64,000 bases of DNA, from assembly GCF_022539315.1 (NCBI RefSeq), contig NC_066322.1:16812765-16876764 (forward strand), in the 5' to 3' direction. The notes below the pieces were generated by a model. The model did not search any database. It saw nothing but the letters and a program-made list of their open reading frames with translations, and was not told the origin of the DNA. The stretch is from Serinus canaria (Eukaryota; Chordata; Aves; Passeriformes; Fringillidae). The translations under genes were made by a program, and so were the position numbers. Positions within the stretch are counted from its first letter, which is position 1; each line of letters begins with the position of its first letter. Below, in pieces: positions 25,486-38,060 of the stretch.

Positions 25486-28400
25486 TTAAGATGCATTTCT
25501 TTTAGCTTGTATGATATAGCCTTTGGACTTGATAATTCCTCTGCTTTTAACAATGACTGAATACCGCAGAAGCCATAAAGGAATCCACTTGTTGGCTTTC
25601 ATGTTCTGGATGCTTTTCTGGAGAACTTCTTGGAAACTTGCTTCACAAAGTAATTCTGAAGTTAAAAAGGGATATTTGTGCTTAAAACAATATAATGTAA
25701 ACAGCTGCAAAAAGCAACACTTAGTAAGAAAAGCCTTTTCCTACAGTCAAGACCTTAAATGGTACCATATACCACTCAGACCCACTCTTCCAGAATGCAT
25801 TTAGGGTAAAAGCAGCTGAATATCACAAAATAAATCTCCAGGACACTTTTTTGCAACATTGAGTATTTCTCACAAAACTAACTGAGACTCTGGAATATCA
25901 AATTAAGTTGATCAGTAGAGTCATTTGTGGGAGAAAAAGAAAATTAGATTTGAGAAGCTAGCTAGACAAACCAGAGGTGAGTAAAGCATAGGGTTGAAAC
26001 TGAGCATTCAGAGGTACCTCTGCAGTCACTGTAAAGTCAACATTCTTAGTATCTCCCGTAATGGGGCTCATAATAACCATAAGCCCAGAAAGCTTTAAGA
26101 AAAATGGGCTTAAATGCCACAAAACAAGAAAAGAAGGCAAGTACAAATCTTCCTAGTTTCCTCTGGAACGTTCATCAAAAGAGCAATGTCTTTGGTGAGG
26201 AGCGCTCACCAAAAATAGTCTCAATACTCTTCAGGTGACTACTACAGAAAAGTTAGGCTGAGCAAACAACACATAAGGGAATCACAACTTGCACTGTTTT
26301 CTACCAAATCCTCTTCTCCTTAATTTCATGACTTTCAGTGGATACTGTTTATCAAAATGCAAGTTGCATTTGGACTCCAGAGGATATGGAAATTGAATGG
26401 AAATTGTCAGATTGAATGGAAATTCATCTTGCATGCTGCCAGAGCAGTAATAAATCCTGCTCAAGCACTGATGAAATTCATTGTAACAGTGGTACTATGA
26501 AATACTTCATAAGAAATGCTTCACATTTTTCTTTGGGATCGAGGGGAAAGAAAGGAGAAGGAAGGAAAAGTATCATCATGAATAATTAGTTTTGATCAAC
26601 AATGTTGGGAAGGACTTAACTAAATATTGTTTAAGACTTTTTATCATTCCAACAAGGTGTTAAAGTGTTAACACCTTAAGGTGTTCTTAAGTGAAGAAGA
26701 CTGATGATGATTTGAGAGAAATGAATGTTATAGCCCAGAATATTGTAGAGAACTGGTAACTCAGTTATACAGCTCAAAGGAAAGCCTCCAATTTCTTCAT
26801 TCATTCATCAAATAAATCACTGCATTAAAAAAGTGAAGAATTTACAACTCTTTGTAATAATGTTATTTTAAGAAGTCAAGACTTTGAAAGAATCCTACTT
26901 AAAGCATAGTAATTTTACTGATCTAATTCTACCAAACTATTCAAAAATCAACTGCCCATTAACATTTTTATGTAATCTATTTCACAAGTTCCAGGCAAGT
27001 ACACTTTCATTTGTCATTTCCTGGCCTTCAACAATACATTTACTTCCATATTTTGTAGAAATAAACATAGTACAAATTGCTCAGTAGGTTGTTCTTCTAT
27101 TTATTTTATTTTTCTCTGATTAGAAGTATTTCAAGAAATTATCCAATGCTGCAAGACTGTTTCAAGAAGGGATGGGGAGGGGAGGAAGCAACAGCAGTAA
27201 CTTAACAGAAATATTTTATAAAGGAGAGACATTTAGAATCCTTGGTTCAGGCCTCAACTATAACGAATTTTGAAGTTCAGGAAAAGATCATTCCTGATTT
27301 TCTATTGAATAAATGCTTTTAGAAGTCTTCTGTTTACTTAATCAGCAAAGTCTTACCTTTGGGGTCATTGTGAGTCAGCAGCTGTATGTCACATTCTTTT
27401 GCAAATGCTGTGAGATCAGGTGGCATCACACAACAGGAAGCTAGGTTCACCTGATTACTACTTGGTTTCACCTGAGTAACAAAATATTTTTATAAGAAAA
27501 AATACTAATATACTTATATTAGCTGTTTCCCTCATGCCTTCTATTACAACAGAAATTTTGCTTTGAACAATTTGTCTGACCATTGTTTAGAAGTCTGAGC
27601 AAGGCTAATTAATTCTACATGATTAATTAATGTAGGCAGCTGCAACACCTGCAATTCCCTGCCACACACAGCCCAAAGCAAGAGTAGGATCTAACTTCAG
27701 GTGCTTCCATAGCAAGATGAGTGCTAACTCACTGCATTCTGGCTTTCTGTCTCCTGTGCTCCCAAAACAGCAGCAGCTTTATTTCCCCCCTCTGCCTCTA
27801 GTAAGGCATTATGTTACTTTGAAAAAGACTTCTAATTAAAAAACCCAAACCCATTTTTGTTAGGGATATATTAATTTGCAATCTTCCATGCCTTCAGGCA
27901 AGTGCTTGATTCAGATCAAGTCAGAAGGGATGCTCTTCCACTGACTTTCTCCTCACAAACTGCATTCACATCACCATGCAGGTGGTAATTGCAATTGCCC
28001 TCTCTCAGTGTACATAAAACACCAAGGGTCACAAAGATGATCAAATGACTGGAGCACCTCTCCTAGGGGAATAGGCTGAGAGAGTTGGGATTGTGCAGCC
28101 TGGAGAAAAGAAGGCTCCAGAGAGACCTAAGAGTCCCTTCCAGTACCTTAAAAGGACAACAAAAAAGCTGGAGAGGGATTTTTTTGCAAGTGCATTTGGT
28201 GATAAGACAAGGGGAATAACTTTAGACTGACAACGCAGACTCAGCTTAGTTATTAGGAAGAAATTCTTGAATGTGAGAGTTCTGAGGCACAGAAAAATGC
28301 TGGATGGCTGCCCCATCCCTGGAAGTGTTCAAGGCCAGGTTGGATGGGGCTTTCAGCAAGGTAGGCTACTGGAAAGTGTCCCTGCTCATGACAGGAGGCC

Positions 28401-31400
28401 AGAACTAAATGACCTTTTAACCCATTTTATGGTGCTATGAACTAGTCACTCTGGACAGCACAGTCTTGTGCCATTTCACTCAGAGCCTGTCTTCCTCTCT
28501 ACATTTATGCTTACCATTAAAACATCATTTTTCCAAGGGGAAATCCTTCCCTTTTTAACACAGCTAAAAGTGAAAACAGCTACGTTTTCAGAGTCACTGG
28601 AATAAATCTGAAAGTTTAAGACTACTGTTTGTACTCCTTCCCAAGTATTAAAGTATCCAAAACTTTCAGTTCTTCAATCCTTCAAACCTTCAGTACTTCA
28701 AAGAACCTACTTCTGAACAGACCTGTGATTTCCAGCTGTTGCTGGTCAGTGCATAAGAACACTGAACAACAGTCATATTTGAGCCTCCCCCACCTTGAAC
28801 ATTATGACCATACACAAAATAGACAAATAACAGGGCTAATTATTATTTTATATAAAAAACCATTTATAACAGAAGTTTGTAATAATGTATCAGCCAACAA
28901 AGCAGTTACTCTGTTCTAAGAAATGCTAGAGTAGGAAGTTGGTTCTCACCTGTGCCCACAGATACAGCTGCTCTAACAGTGTTTTATCTAGGTCAGAGGT
29001 ACCTATGGCAACAATCTTTTTGTTTTGAACTAGACTTTCAAGTTCTTTCCAATAAGGCTGCAAATATTCCAAGGAGAGGTTAGTTCCATCTTCGACAGGA
29101 GGTGGGACAATAATGACTGAGTCTAACTGAGCAACTCCGAGGGCAGAACACGCTGAGGAGAAAGAACAGACACTGTAAAATCTTTTATCAGATACGAACA
29201 TAAACAGCATGACTCTTCAAATTTAGCAAAAACCACACCTCCTGCCTCACTCTGCGAGCTCTCCATTCACCATTTGAAACTCTGAGTGTTATCTGAGGCC
29301 AAGAATATTAACACAACCTTTTAGCAAAGATTCAAGAACACAAGACCAAGATTCAGTTGTAGGTCTTGGGAAAGCAAAAAACAAAACCAACAGAAAATGA
29401 ACAAAATCATGAAGCTTTTTCCTCCTTTTTAATGTTAAAACTGTATTTTTCTCTGAAGACACTGATGACAAACAAGTCTCTATTTCTTCACTCTCAATTT
29501 CTTTTAAAATTTGTAGCTTTCACTCTGAACTATAACTTAAGTACAGGACATGGGTTAGGAAAACTGCTTGATATGTGTGAGGGGTTAAATTAAAGCATAC
29601 CCAATACAGAGACTTAATTTGCCAGAGAAAAGTGCAAGTCTTGGAGTCTCACTGAGCTTTAGGAAAAATGCAAGTCATAAGGCCTCTTAAGCAAAGCAAA
29701 CAGAGTAGAACTGCCAAGCTAAAGTAATTATTTTCTTCAAGAGGAGGAGTCCATGATTGTACTTCTGACAAATGGTGGCAAAAAATGACAATAAATAAGC
29801 TATTAACCGGGGTATCAATAGAGAATAATGGTATCTGGCCTTTTCTTCTTTGGTCACCCCTTAAGCCCAACAAACTTCCAAAACAGTAAAGTTCATTGCT
29901 GCTCACAATTACTGGTGCATAAAGCCAACACAACTTTATGAGGAGACATTGTATGGCATTTTTAGTAAAACATATTTCACCAGCTACTTACAGCATTATT
30001 TTATTTCCTGAATAATCTCTGAAAGACTATGCAGTCAGTAGCAAAGTTCATGATGCTAAATGCAACTAACAAGAACTGGCAAGAATGGCTGTATTGCTGC
30101 TATTAAAACATCAAATGCTATTTACTTTTTAACAAGTTTTTTGTGAAAGAATAGAAACTTGCTGCTGCTTGTATCAAGAAATCAGATTTGAGTTTGCGGA
30201 TCCAAGGTGACAGTGATCCATTCAGTAAGTTTACTGACTGAGCTACTGCGCAAATAGACTTGATTAACTAATAGGAAAACAGGATATACTTATGACAGTG
30301 ACTAAATACACTTCTTAGAAATAACATTAGAACTTTTTCCATCTAAGTTCTAGAGTAAAAAAGAAATCTTGAGTTCCACACGTACCCAGGTCAACTGCGT
30401 CTCTGATCGATGAAGAATTTGATCCAACGATGAAAAGCTTTGCTATTTTCAAAGAAACTGGAATCAGTAACTAAACAAGCCAGGTACTACTAATATACAG
30501 CCATTTACTTTTGCTATACTCACTATTAATGAGTTTTTGGGTAAAAGATTTAAAAAATATACAGCAATTGCTTAAAAAATTGGAAAAAACCACAGTTTTT
30601 TGAAAGGCAACTGCCCAATAAAGACACCGTTCTCTTAAATGTCAATGTTGTTGTGCAGTCTCAAAACAAGAAACCATCCAGTTAGAAGATGTAATAAACT
30701 GTAAAGCATCAGGACTTGAAGCAGTAACAGTTACAACCTGTGTAAGAACCCCAAATGTAATAATACAAACAGACTTCTTCACAACTTACTGAGACTCAAA
30801 ATGTAATAGTGTTAGTTTGGACTGCTTCCTTCAAGTTCATCATATTCAACCTGAAAAATTATGCAAATAAATGTGCTTCCAATGCTATTTCTTAATTCCA
30901 GCATTATCTGTAATACTTTGCTTCAAAAATGTCAAAGATTCACAAAGTACATTTAATATATCTTGAGGTGATGCAAGTTAAACTAGAAAAATGCTGAGCT
31001 GCTTTAAAATCTGAAATACCAATTCAAGACTTTCTTAGCCAATGTTTAAGAACAACACTGTGCAATAGTGTAATTTGATTCTGCAATAATAAATGAGAGT
31101 AAAAAAGCCTCATCTATGAATATCCTATTAATGACTGCATATGAAACCTTTCCATGACACTGGATTTTTGACTATGTTCTTACCTGATACTTTCAACTCA
31201 TCCCTTTCTTCAGGATTTATTTTTTCCATAGCTTGAGCTACAGAACATTCCAGAACCTCCAGTGTTTCCTGTAGTAAGTACATGAGACTTAGGAGCAATA
31301 TCAAGAGGAAACAGTAAGAATGTTTTTAAGTAATTAAAAAAAAAAAAAAAAGAAAGAGCAAGTGCCTTACTGCAGTTGGAAACAAAAATAGTAGAAAAAA

Positions 31401-34400
31401 CACTTTGCTATTTTTTGCTGTGCTACCAAAAGATTCTCAAGTGAGCCTTTGAGTTACTCCATACTGTCAGTATTTTAAACAAAACTTAAGCAATCATCAG
31501 TTCTTCAATGACTCAGCAATAACTGCCTCACACATTTCAGTTTGGAACATAACATGCAGCTGATGCCCCCATTATACAAGAACTGGTAACAAAACCCAAA
31601 GAAACAGTCAGGAAAGTTTTTTTAGGTTTCTTGTTGTTGTTATTGCTTTGTTTTTTGGGTACCTTTTTATTTTCCTGAAACATGCTAATATTTCACAGAA
31701 CAAAAAATAAATTTAGTGGGGAACTATTACTGTTTTGTTGCATTTCAGAAGCAAAAGTGAAAGAGAAGTAGGCAAATACACCAAGATCTTCACGTCAGAT
31801 GTTCATGTCTGTGGCTTTAAATCTTATGTGGAAATCTTTAGCTCTTAAGGGAAAAATTGCCACTTCTGCATCTTCAGAAATATTGCTGAAGCAAGAGATG
31901 CTTCAGAGCTCCCCTCTAAATGGGATCTTCAGCCATCTGTGATCTCCATAACTCAGAGAATTCTCCACTGAGTTTTAACAAGCATGCTAGCAAAGTTAAA
32001 AGGTACACAGATTTTATTTACTTTTACTTGCCTCCATAATAAATTTAAAATCTTACAGATCACTGCTTTTACTTTGCCAAGAACTGCTATCAACAGGATT
32101 CTCTCTTTACATTGATATTTCTTAACCTCCCCATATTTACTAAACACTACAGAAAGGGGAGTTAAGAAATATTCCTTCAAGGTATCTGGAGCTGCAGATA
32201 CTTTAATAATTACTGTAAGTTTTAGAAGTGTAACCAACTCTCTCTTTGGCTTTACATGTAACATGGATAAGACGCATAACACCTCTCCTACCTGATTTTG
32301 GTCATGGCCAATCTTTGCGCTCCATTCAGTCAGTGTTTTCTGGATGCAGTCCTGCACCTACAAAACATTTTTTCATGTTGAAGCGTGGCTGTGTTCCAGC
32401 CACACACAAACACAGCAGTACAGAGATGTGCAGGACAGACTGCACAGCTGAACTATTGACACCACCCCACAGAAGATTCTTCCTTCATAGCTTCTAGCTG
32501 AAACTTGCTCAAACTAGTTTACTTATACATTTTTCTCTCCTCTTCCCCAGAGTTTTAGCAGTAATACAAGTACTGTACTTTAGTTATTTTTCAAACCAAT
32601 GCCATCTTAAAAGGAAAGTACAATGCTAAGCAAGCAAGAACTAAGACATGGGGTGGTTTGGGTTTTTTGGGTTTGTGGTTTTTTTGCGCAGAAACTCCTA
32701 AGTTACAAAGTAATCAGATAAGAGCATAAGTGCCATGACACTGTAGAAATGAGACTTTACAATCAACCACTCATTGTATTAATTTCTTCTCTTTTCAAGA
32801 TGCATACAACCCTTCCCATTTACTGCCAACCTACTCCACTAAGCAAAACCACTAATGCTTTTAAGTCCTTCATCACTGTAGGGGGAACGTACAGATCCTA
32901 TGCCACACTTGCATTTTTCCTTCATCCACAGTTGCAAAATAAACTCGGCTAAGATTCTGATCATGGATTTTCTTGAACATAGTAAGACATAACTATTAAA
33001 TCAGCTAACTAATTTTATATAGTACCAGTGCTGCAGCTGTAGCAGCGCTGATCCATCAGAGGAGTTAACTACGGGTACTGTCTGACTGCCACCTACCACA
33101 GGTAGGAGCACTTCCACCACCTGCTGCTTTACTTCACTTTCCACAGTGCATTTTATAACTGTATGCATACCTACTTTGTGTACCAGGGCCATTTCCTATG
33201 ACACCCCACTCAGAGAGCTCTAATACCATGCACAAACTAGAAGTCAACATCCCTGCCTGATATCAGACACAATACAGGAACAATACTTTGTGAACAGAAA
33301 TACTATACATTCCTTCCATCATTTAAAACAGTATAAAAACCCCTGGACCAAAAGGCAAGAATTGACCACCCCAGTAAATAGCTAAGCACAATAACCCTTT
33401 AATAAAATAACTCTTAATCCTATTTTGATACAATTTATATTGTTATCTTTTCCTTTCTGAGGGCAAGTGAGACAGTACAGAATTTTTATAGGCTGGTGCT
33501 TTGCAGCTGTCACAGGACACACTTCTATTGCGGTTCCTATGCACCGCCTCTGACTCCAAAGCACACCACTCCCCTGCCCTCAGGCCGTGTGGAAAGCGCA
33601 GTGTATTGCACTGCTTTGATCAGCTTTTCCAAACACAGCTGCATCTCCTAACGCTGGCATTCACAGTTTGCAAAATTTTAGCTTACATTCTGCCACTGAG
33701 AACTGACTACATCAAAGAGAGGAGTCAAAAGCTGATCGCAAATTATCCCACTGAATTGCTTTTGGAAGTACACCAACTCTGGAAAGCCAGTGGATTCCTC
33801 AGTAAACAAGTGAATTTTAGAACCTTAACTATTAGGTATGCACATTGGCCACTCTTTACTTAACAGCCCTCCAGAAACTGGGTAGTTTCACCCACACAAG
33901 GGTGCCCATCTATGTGCCCATGCCACAGCTATGTCTTGGTTACAGAATCCAGCCCTCTTTCACACATTTCACAGAATGTTTAATGAGCAACCAGGCCAAA
34001 TAAAACGTTATGTGGTCACGTTATGACCACATGACAGCTAAACAAGAGTATGATGAATTCTTCCTTCTTGTTACATCATCCTCCCTGCCACCTTTCTTCC
34101 TCTTGTGCATGATTAATATGCAACTTCTGGATTATCACTAGTGTCACTACATAGCAATAATTAGCCAAACCCATAGTTTTTCTCATTATTAAGTGACCAT
34201 TCTGAGATTACTGTGTCATGATGAAACAGGAAATATGGTGGTTCTGAAGTTCACGGCCACAGCATCTCCAGACATTTAATGAGAACTATTCTAAGTATTA
34301 ACACACATCGCTAAAGGCAATACTTTTAAGGTGATGATTAAAAAGCTCTTTTCAACTGTTAAACAAAGAATGACAGCTCGTTGCTTCAAAGAAGACAACT

Positions 34401-35083
34401 GCTGCTTTTCCCAAGATTTGTCTCTGTGAAGAAATTAAATTAACTTCAGGTTAGAAAAGAGAAATTTCATAATCTGTAATGCAAGCTCATGTCTATGCAT
34501 ATTTTTATCCTACTGAAGAAGTATAAGGGATCCCCTTTGTCATTACAGACAGCACTTAAATTTGTAAGTGTTTTAATCCTTCATTCCCAGGATCAGAGGG
34601 CTGGGCTCGCTCCTTCTCAGGGCAAAGTGCTTCCGGGTGCCCCGACCTCCCAACAGGGTAGAACACAACGAACGGACGAACACAAACGAGCAAAACTCTG
34701 TTTTGCCATTCCCATCTCGCGCGTCCCGAGGGCACCGGCAAGCGGATCGCTCGGGAGCCAAAGCCCCTCCTCGCCGTGACGGGCACCGGGCCAGCCGTGC
34801 GCGGCCGGAACGAGTCCCGCTCCGGAGGGCGCTCGGACCGCCCGGGGAGCGGCACCCAGCGCTCTCTCAGCCGCCAGCCCGCCCGCGGCCCGGGCCGGGC
34901 CCCCCATCTCAGGGCGAGCCTCCGCCGAGGCGCCCCGAAGGGAAGCGCCGGCCCGCCCCTCACCTCCTCGCCGGGGGTGGCCGGGCACTTCTTGCGGAGG
35001 CAGCCCCAGTTGAGCAGGTTGCCGGTCTGCAGGGTGAGCGTGCCGGCGCGCTCCAGCAAGGCACGGGCGCCCTCCGTCCCCAT
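25486..35083 (-). CDS. GCLM: GCLM, glutamate-cysteine ligase modifier subunit (7 coding exons)
   Basis: Regulatory subunit that binds the catalytic subunit GCLC in the cytosol, lowering its Km for glutamate and easing glutathione feedback inhibition in the first step of glutathione synthesis. Coding exons: 35083-34964, 32357-32292, 31268-31184, 30442-30386, 29152-28950, 27471-27357, 25655-25486. They total 816 nt, 271 aa (human 274), all GT-AG with continuous phase. The fold is aldo-keto-reductase-like without its enzyme activity. Recognisable segments are LQTGNLLNWGCLRKKCP (about 18-34), DCIQKTLTEW (43-52), ALGVAQLDSVII (113-124), LQPYWKELESLVQNKKIVAI (about 140-159), NLASCCVMPPDLTAFAK (186-202) and the C-terminal WIPLWLLRYSVIVKSRGIIK. 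The frame is open far upstream of the ATG, but only because of GC-rich sequence; the chosen ATG matches the human MGTDS start. Confidence 0.98.
28038..28441 (+). mobile_element. CR1 LINE, 3' end, plus orientation
   Basis: About 400 bp match the 3' part of avian CR1 as I know it: GGAGCACCTCTCCTA, GCTGAGAGAGTTGGG, CAGCCTGGAGAA, GGAAGAAATTCTT, GCCCCATCCCTGGAAG, GGTTGGATGGGGCTTT and GTGTCCCTGCTCATG in the expected order. It lies in GCLM intron 5, opposite to the gene. It is 5'-truncated and diverged, as most CR1 copies are. CR1 is the dominant LINE of birds and other reptiles and supports an avian source. Confidence 0.93.
34010..34032. repeat. Hairpin in GCLM intron 1
   Basis: Arms of 9 nt, ATGTGGTCA (34010-34018) and TGACCACAT (34024-34032), are separated by CGTTA. 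The flanking bases carry the direct repeat ACGTTATG (34005-34012 and 34018-34025). Function unknown. Confidence 0.75.
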
Positions 35084-35620
35084 CGCGCTGCTCAGGCGGT
35101 GGCCGGCGAGCTCTCTGCGACACCTACGACCCCGGGCAGCGCCGAGCCGACCGTGACTCAGCACCGGCACCGGGGCGAGGGGCGGCGCGGGGACAATGGG
35201 CGGCGGGGCGGGCCCGACGCGGGAGCGGCTCGGAGCGGAGCGCGCCCCGCCTCGTGCTGCCTCAGGGCGCGGGGCCGCCGCGGGCACGCGCCCCCTGGCG
35301 GCGGCCGGGCCGCAGCACACCGGGCGGGGCCTCCGGGGGCGGGGCCAAGCATGGGGCGGGGCGGGTCCTCCGGGGGGGCGGGGTCGGGATCCCGGCGGGT
35401 CGCGCCGCGGCAGGGCCGGGTCCGTGTGTCTGTCCCGGGTCCGTGTATCGGTCCGGCCCCGAGGGGCAGCGGCCGCAGGACTCGCACCCGGCATCGCGCC
35501 CAACGGAGTACCCAAGGCACAGGTGGCGCTGCCCGGTAGTAGCGGCCCGGGTTCGATAACACCCCCGAGCCGCGGCAGGGCCGGACTGTGGCTGCTGTGC
35601 AGACTCGGTAAATGAGAGGA
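34620..35620 (-). promoter_or_regulatory. GCLM: GCLM CpG-island promoter
   Basis: About 1 kb of very GC-rich, CpG-dense sequence spans GCLM exon 1, the start of intron 1 and roughly 500 bp upstream. Several GGGGCGGGG (Sp1-type) motifs are visible between about 35190 and 35400. There is no obvious TATA box near the start codon at 35083. Confidence 0.75.
35153..35163 (+). promoter_or_regulatory. GCLM: Antioxidant response element (NRF2-MAF / NF-E2 site) of GCLM
   Basis: GTGACTCAGCA fits the ARE core RTGAYNNNGCR; its reverse complement TGCTGAGTCAC contains the NF-E2 consensus TGCTGAGTCA. It lies 70 bp upstream of the GCLM ATG inside the CpG island. GCLM is an established NRF2 target in mammals, so this is the likely element for oxidative-stress induction; binding itself is inferred. 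Confidence 0.75.
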
Positions 35621-36945
35621 ACCATGTGAATTGTGCTCATGATGCGTTCCAGTAACAGGTAGTCACTGACGACACCGAGCTAAAAGGCCCAGAAGTATCC
35701 AAATGCTTGCCCCTTCTGGCTGTGTTTGCATTCGGGTGAAACAATGTCAGGGCAGCACTCCAGTTTACACCAGCTGGTTCCAGTGAAGACACACCGGGTA
35801 AATCCTGAAGGACTGGGATTTAGGGGTATTTTCTTTTTTAAGATGAGGAGACTTCTGGAACACCACACTCTGACCAAAATCCTTCTGTACTGGAGAATTG
35901 AGGGGGGTGGCTTTTTCATTCTGTAACTCCTGTTAAAGGGAACAGCGAGCCACAAATTCCAATTTAGCAGTCAGCTTGGGAATTTGAATTGTGTTTCTAA
36001 TAGATTTTTCTTCCTCAAGCTGTATTGTGCTAGTAGAGGGAACCAATTTGCATAACTTCTGCCAGTCTGAAGCACTGCCTGATTGCTTTCTGGTACAGAA
36101 GGTTAGTTTAAATGTTCTTTATATTTGTAATCTGATTAATTTTTTGTGTTGGGAAATGTTTTCATGATTCTGTATGGTTACAGAGCATGTGGAAATGAAA
36201 TGTACTGAAAGAAATGCCAGCCTATTTGGAGAAGCAATTATTTTGTTTCTCTTTTCTTTAGCACAAAAATCCAGAATGTCTAACCTGGCCCAAACATTAA
36301 TTCTCCAGTCTCGGGGTTAGCTTGTGAAGCAGTGTATGTTTCTGTGTTTGCCCATATATTTACACTAAGAACGAATAATGTTCTGTTAGGGCTTTCTGAT
36401 CAGGTTTCCGGCTTTCCAGTAGAGGCCTTTTCTTTTGGTGAAATTTATTATTTGATATTTCAATAGCTTTGATGGTTATAGATGTGTGCAAGGTTAAACT
36501 TGGAGATAGCAGAAGGTTTTCAAACAGTATATAGCATAAATCATTCTGTCTAATGGAAATATATGGCAGTGAAAAAGCAACATTCCTTTGTAGGCTCGTA
36601 GATTTTGTTGATATTTAATTACCCTTAGCTCTTAAAGAAAAGATATCGCGTAATGAAGACTCAGTGGAGGAAAAAGTGTCAGTTCTGTACTGCTTTATGC
36701 CACACATGTAATCCTCAGCAGTGGCAGGAACACATCATAGGAGGAGAAGGGATCTCAGCAGAGTTCTGTTGTCAGTCCAATCTCCCCTGAAACATCAGGT
36801 AAACTATCAAAAAAAAGAAAGGAGAATGTCTTCTAGCTCATGATCAGTTGCATTTTTCAAGTTATCTCATTAAGATACTTCAGGTCTTTGAAAAGAAAAA
36901 TATTTCCTTCAGTAATTCTCAAAGAAAAATAAATCACCCTTCTGA
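35621..36945. other. Gap between the GCLM and TECRL2 promoters
   Basis: Normal-GC sequence between two separate CpG islands. I see no exon, repeat or conserved motif that I can name. The two genes diverge, with start codons about 2.2 kb apart. Confidence 0.5.
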
Positions 36946-36949
36946 ATGA

Positions 36950-38060
36950 AATGTCACTCCCGGCAGCCGCTGCATATTGTTCTTCTCCCGCAGTTTTTGA
37001 ACACCGGGAGCTGCAGAACTTGGCGTGCGCGAGGTGCCGGCGGTCCCGCACTGCTGCGGCTGCCCGGGGCACCGCCGCCGGCTGGGCAGGCAGCGCTGCT
37101 AGCAGCCGCCCACCGGCACGGCCGGGCAGCGGCCCCGGCCCGGGCGGGGCGGGGGGTCCGGGCGCCGCCTGATTGGCCGCAGCGCGGGGCCCCGCGGAAG
37201 GTGCCGCGGGCGGCGGCGGGGGCGGCGCGGCGGGTGCCCGCAGAATGGGCGGCAGAGCCGGCTTCTTCGAGGTGGGTGCGGCGGCGCCGGGGGCGGGGGG
37301 CGGCCAAGGCGAGGCGAGCCCGGGCCAGGTCCCGCAGCATCCTGCCGCCGGTGGACGGGGCTGCCCGGGATCCCGGCGGGTTCCTTTCTCTTCCCCCTCT
37401 ATCTGCATTGAAGCGCCGGGGAGCCGGAGCCACCCGCTCCCGAGTCTGCCGAGGGAAGTGAACGCCTCCGGAGCCGGGCAGAGGGGCCCGGAGGGGCACG
37501 ATGCTCCCCGGGGTTTCACCGGGGCGAGGGAGCAAAAGCGGCTGCCTCTCGCCCCGTCCTCTCCTTCCCCGGGCACGTTCCCCTCGCCGTTCCTGATCCC
37601 CGCGTCCCCGGTGTTCCTCGGACGTGTTCCCAGCGAACGGGGCGGGGGGAATCCCCGGGCTTCCCGGCGCGCTCTCGGCGGTCCGCGGAGGCGCCGGATC
37701 AATGGCTCTGGGCTTCTCGCGGGTCCTGCCTAGGGCAGCACGCGGGCAGCCTGCGCTGGCTCTGGCAGCGCGTCCCAGCCCTACGGAGAGAGCGAGGAAT
37801 GTTCTCGGCACCTTCTGTCCCCAACTTCTCGGAAAACCCCGTGGCCAGCCACTGTGCGCCTCACCGGCAGCCGTCCCGTGCAGCCTTCCGGCCCGGTGCA
37901 GGCGTGGCCTTGGGCGGCAGCGCCCTGGGCCGGCTCGGCGGCAGGGAGCCGGCGGGCGAGTTGATGCCCTGGCCGAGAGGACGGCTCCCGGTGCGGCGCC
38001 CGCTGCCCGGCGGATACGGGCGAGGGCCCTTTGCTAGCACGGAGCGCTCGATCTTGAGTG
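36950..38060 (+). promoter_or_regulatory. TECRL2 CpG-island promoter
   Basis: About 1.1 kb of GC-rich, CpG-dense sequence covers the first coding exon (37245-37271), about 300 bp upstream and the beginning of intron 1. It is distinct from the GCLM island, from which it is separated by about 1.3 kb of ordinary sequence. The long open frames on both strands here are a product of base composition. Confidence 0.75.

Noticed and set aside
34556..35515. 319-codon minus-strand open frame that is in frame with the GCLM start and could extend GCLM N-terminally
   Set aside because: It follows from the CpG island's lack of stops. Its content is low-complexity Pro/Arg/Ala, it ignores the exon 1 donor at 34963, and the ATG at 35083 matches the known GCLM start.
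36857..38037. Several open frames of 90-285 codons on both strands around TECRL2 exon 1
   Set aside because: They are composition-driven frames in a CpG island. Only the 27-nt exon starting at 37245 joins in phase to the TECR-like exons.
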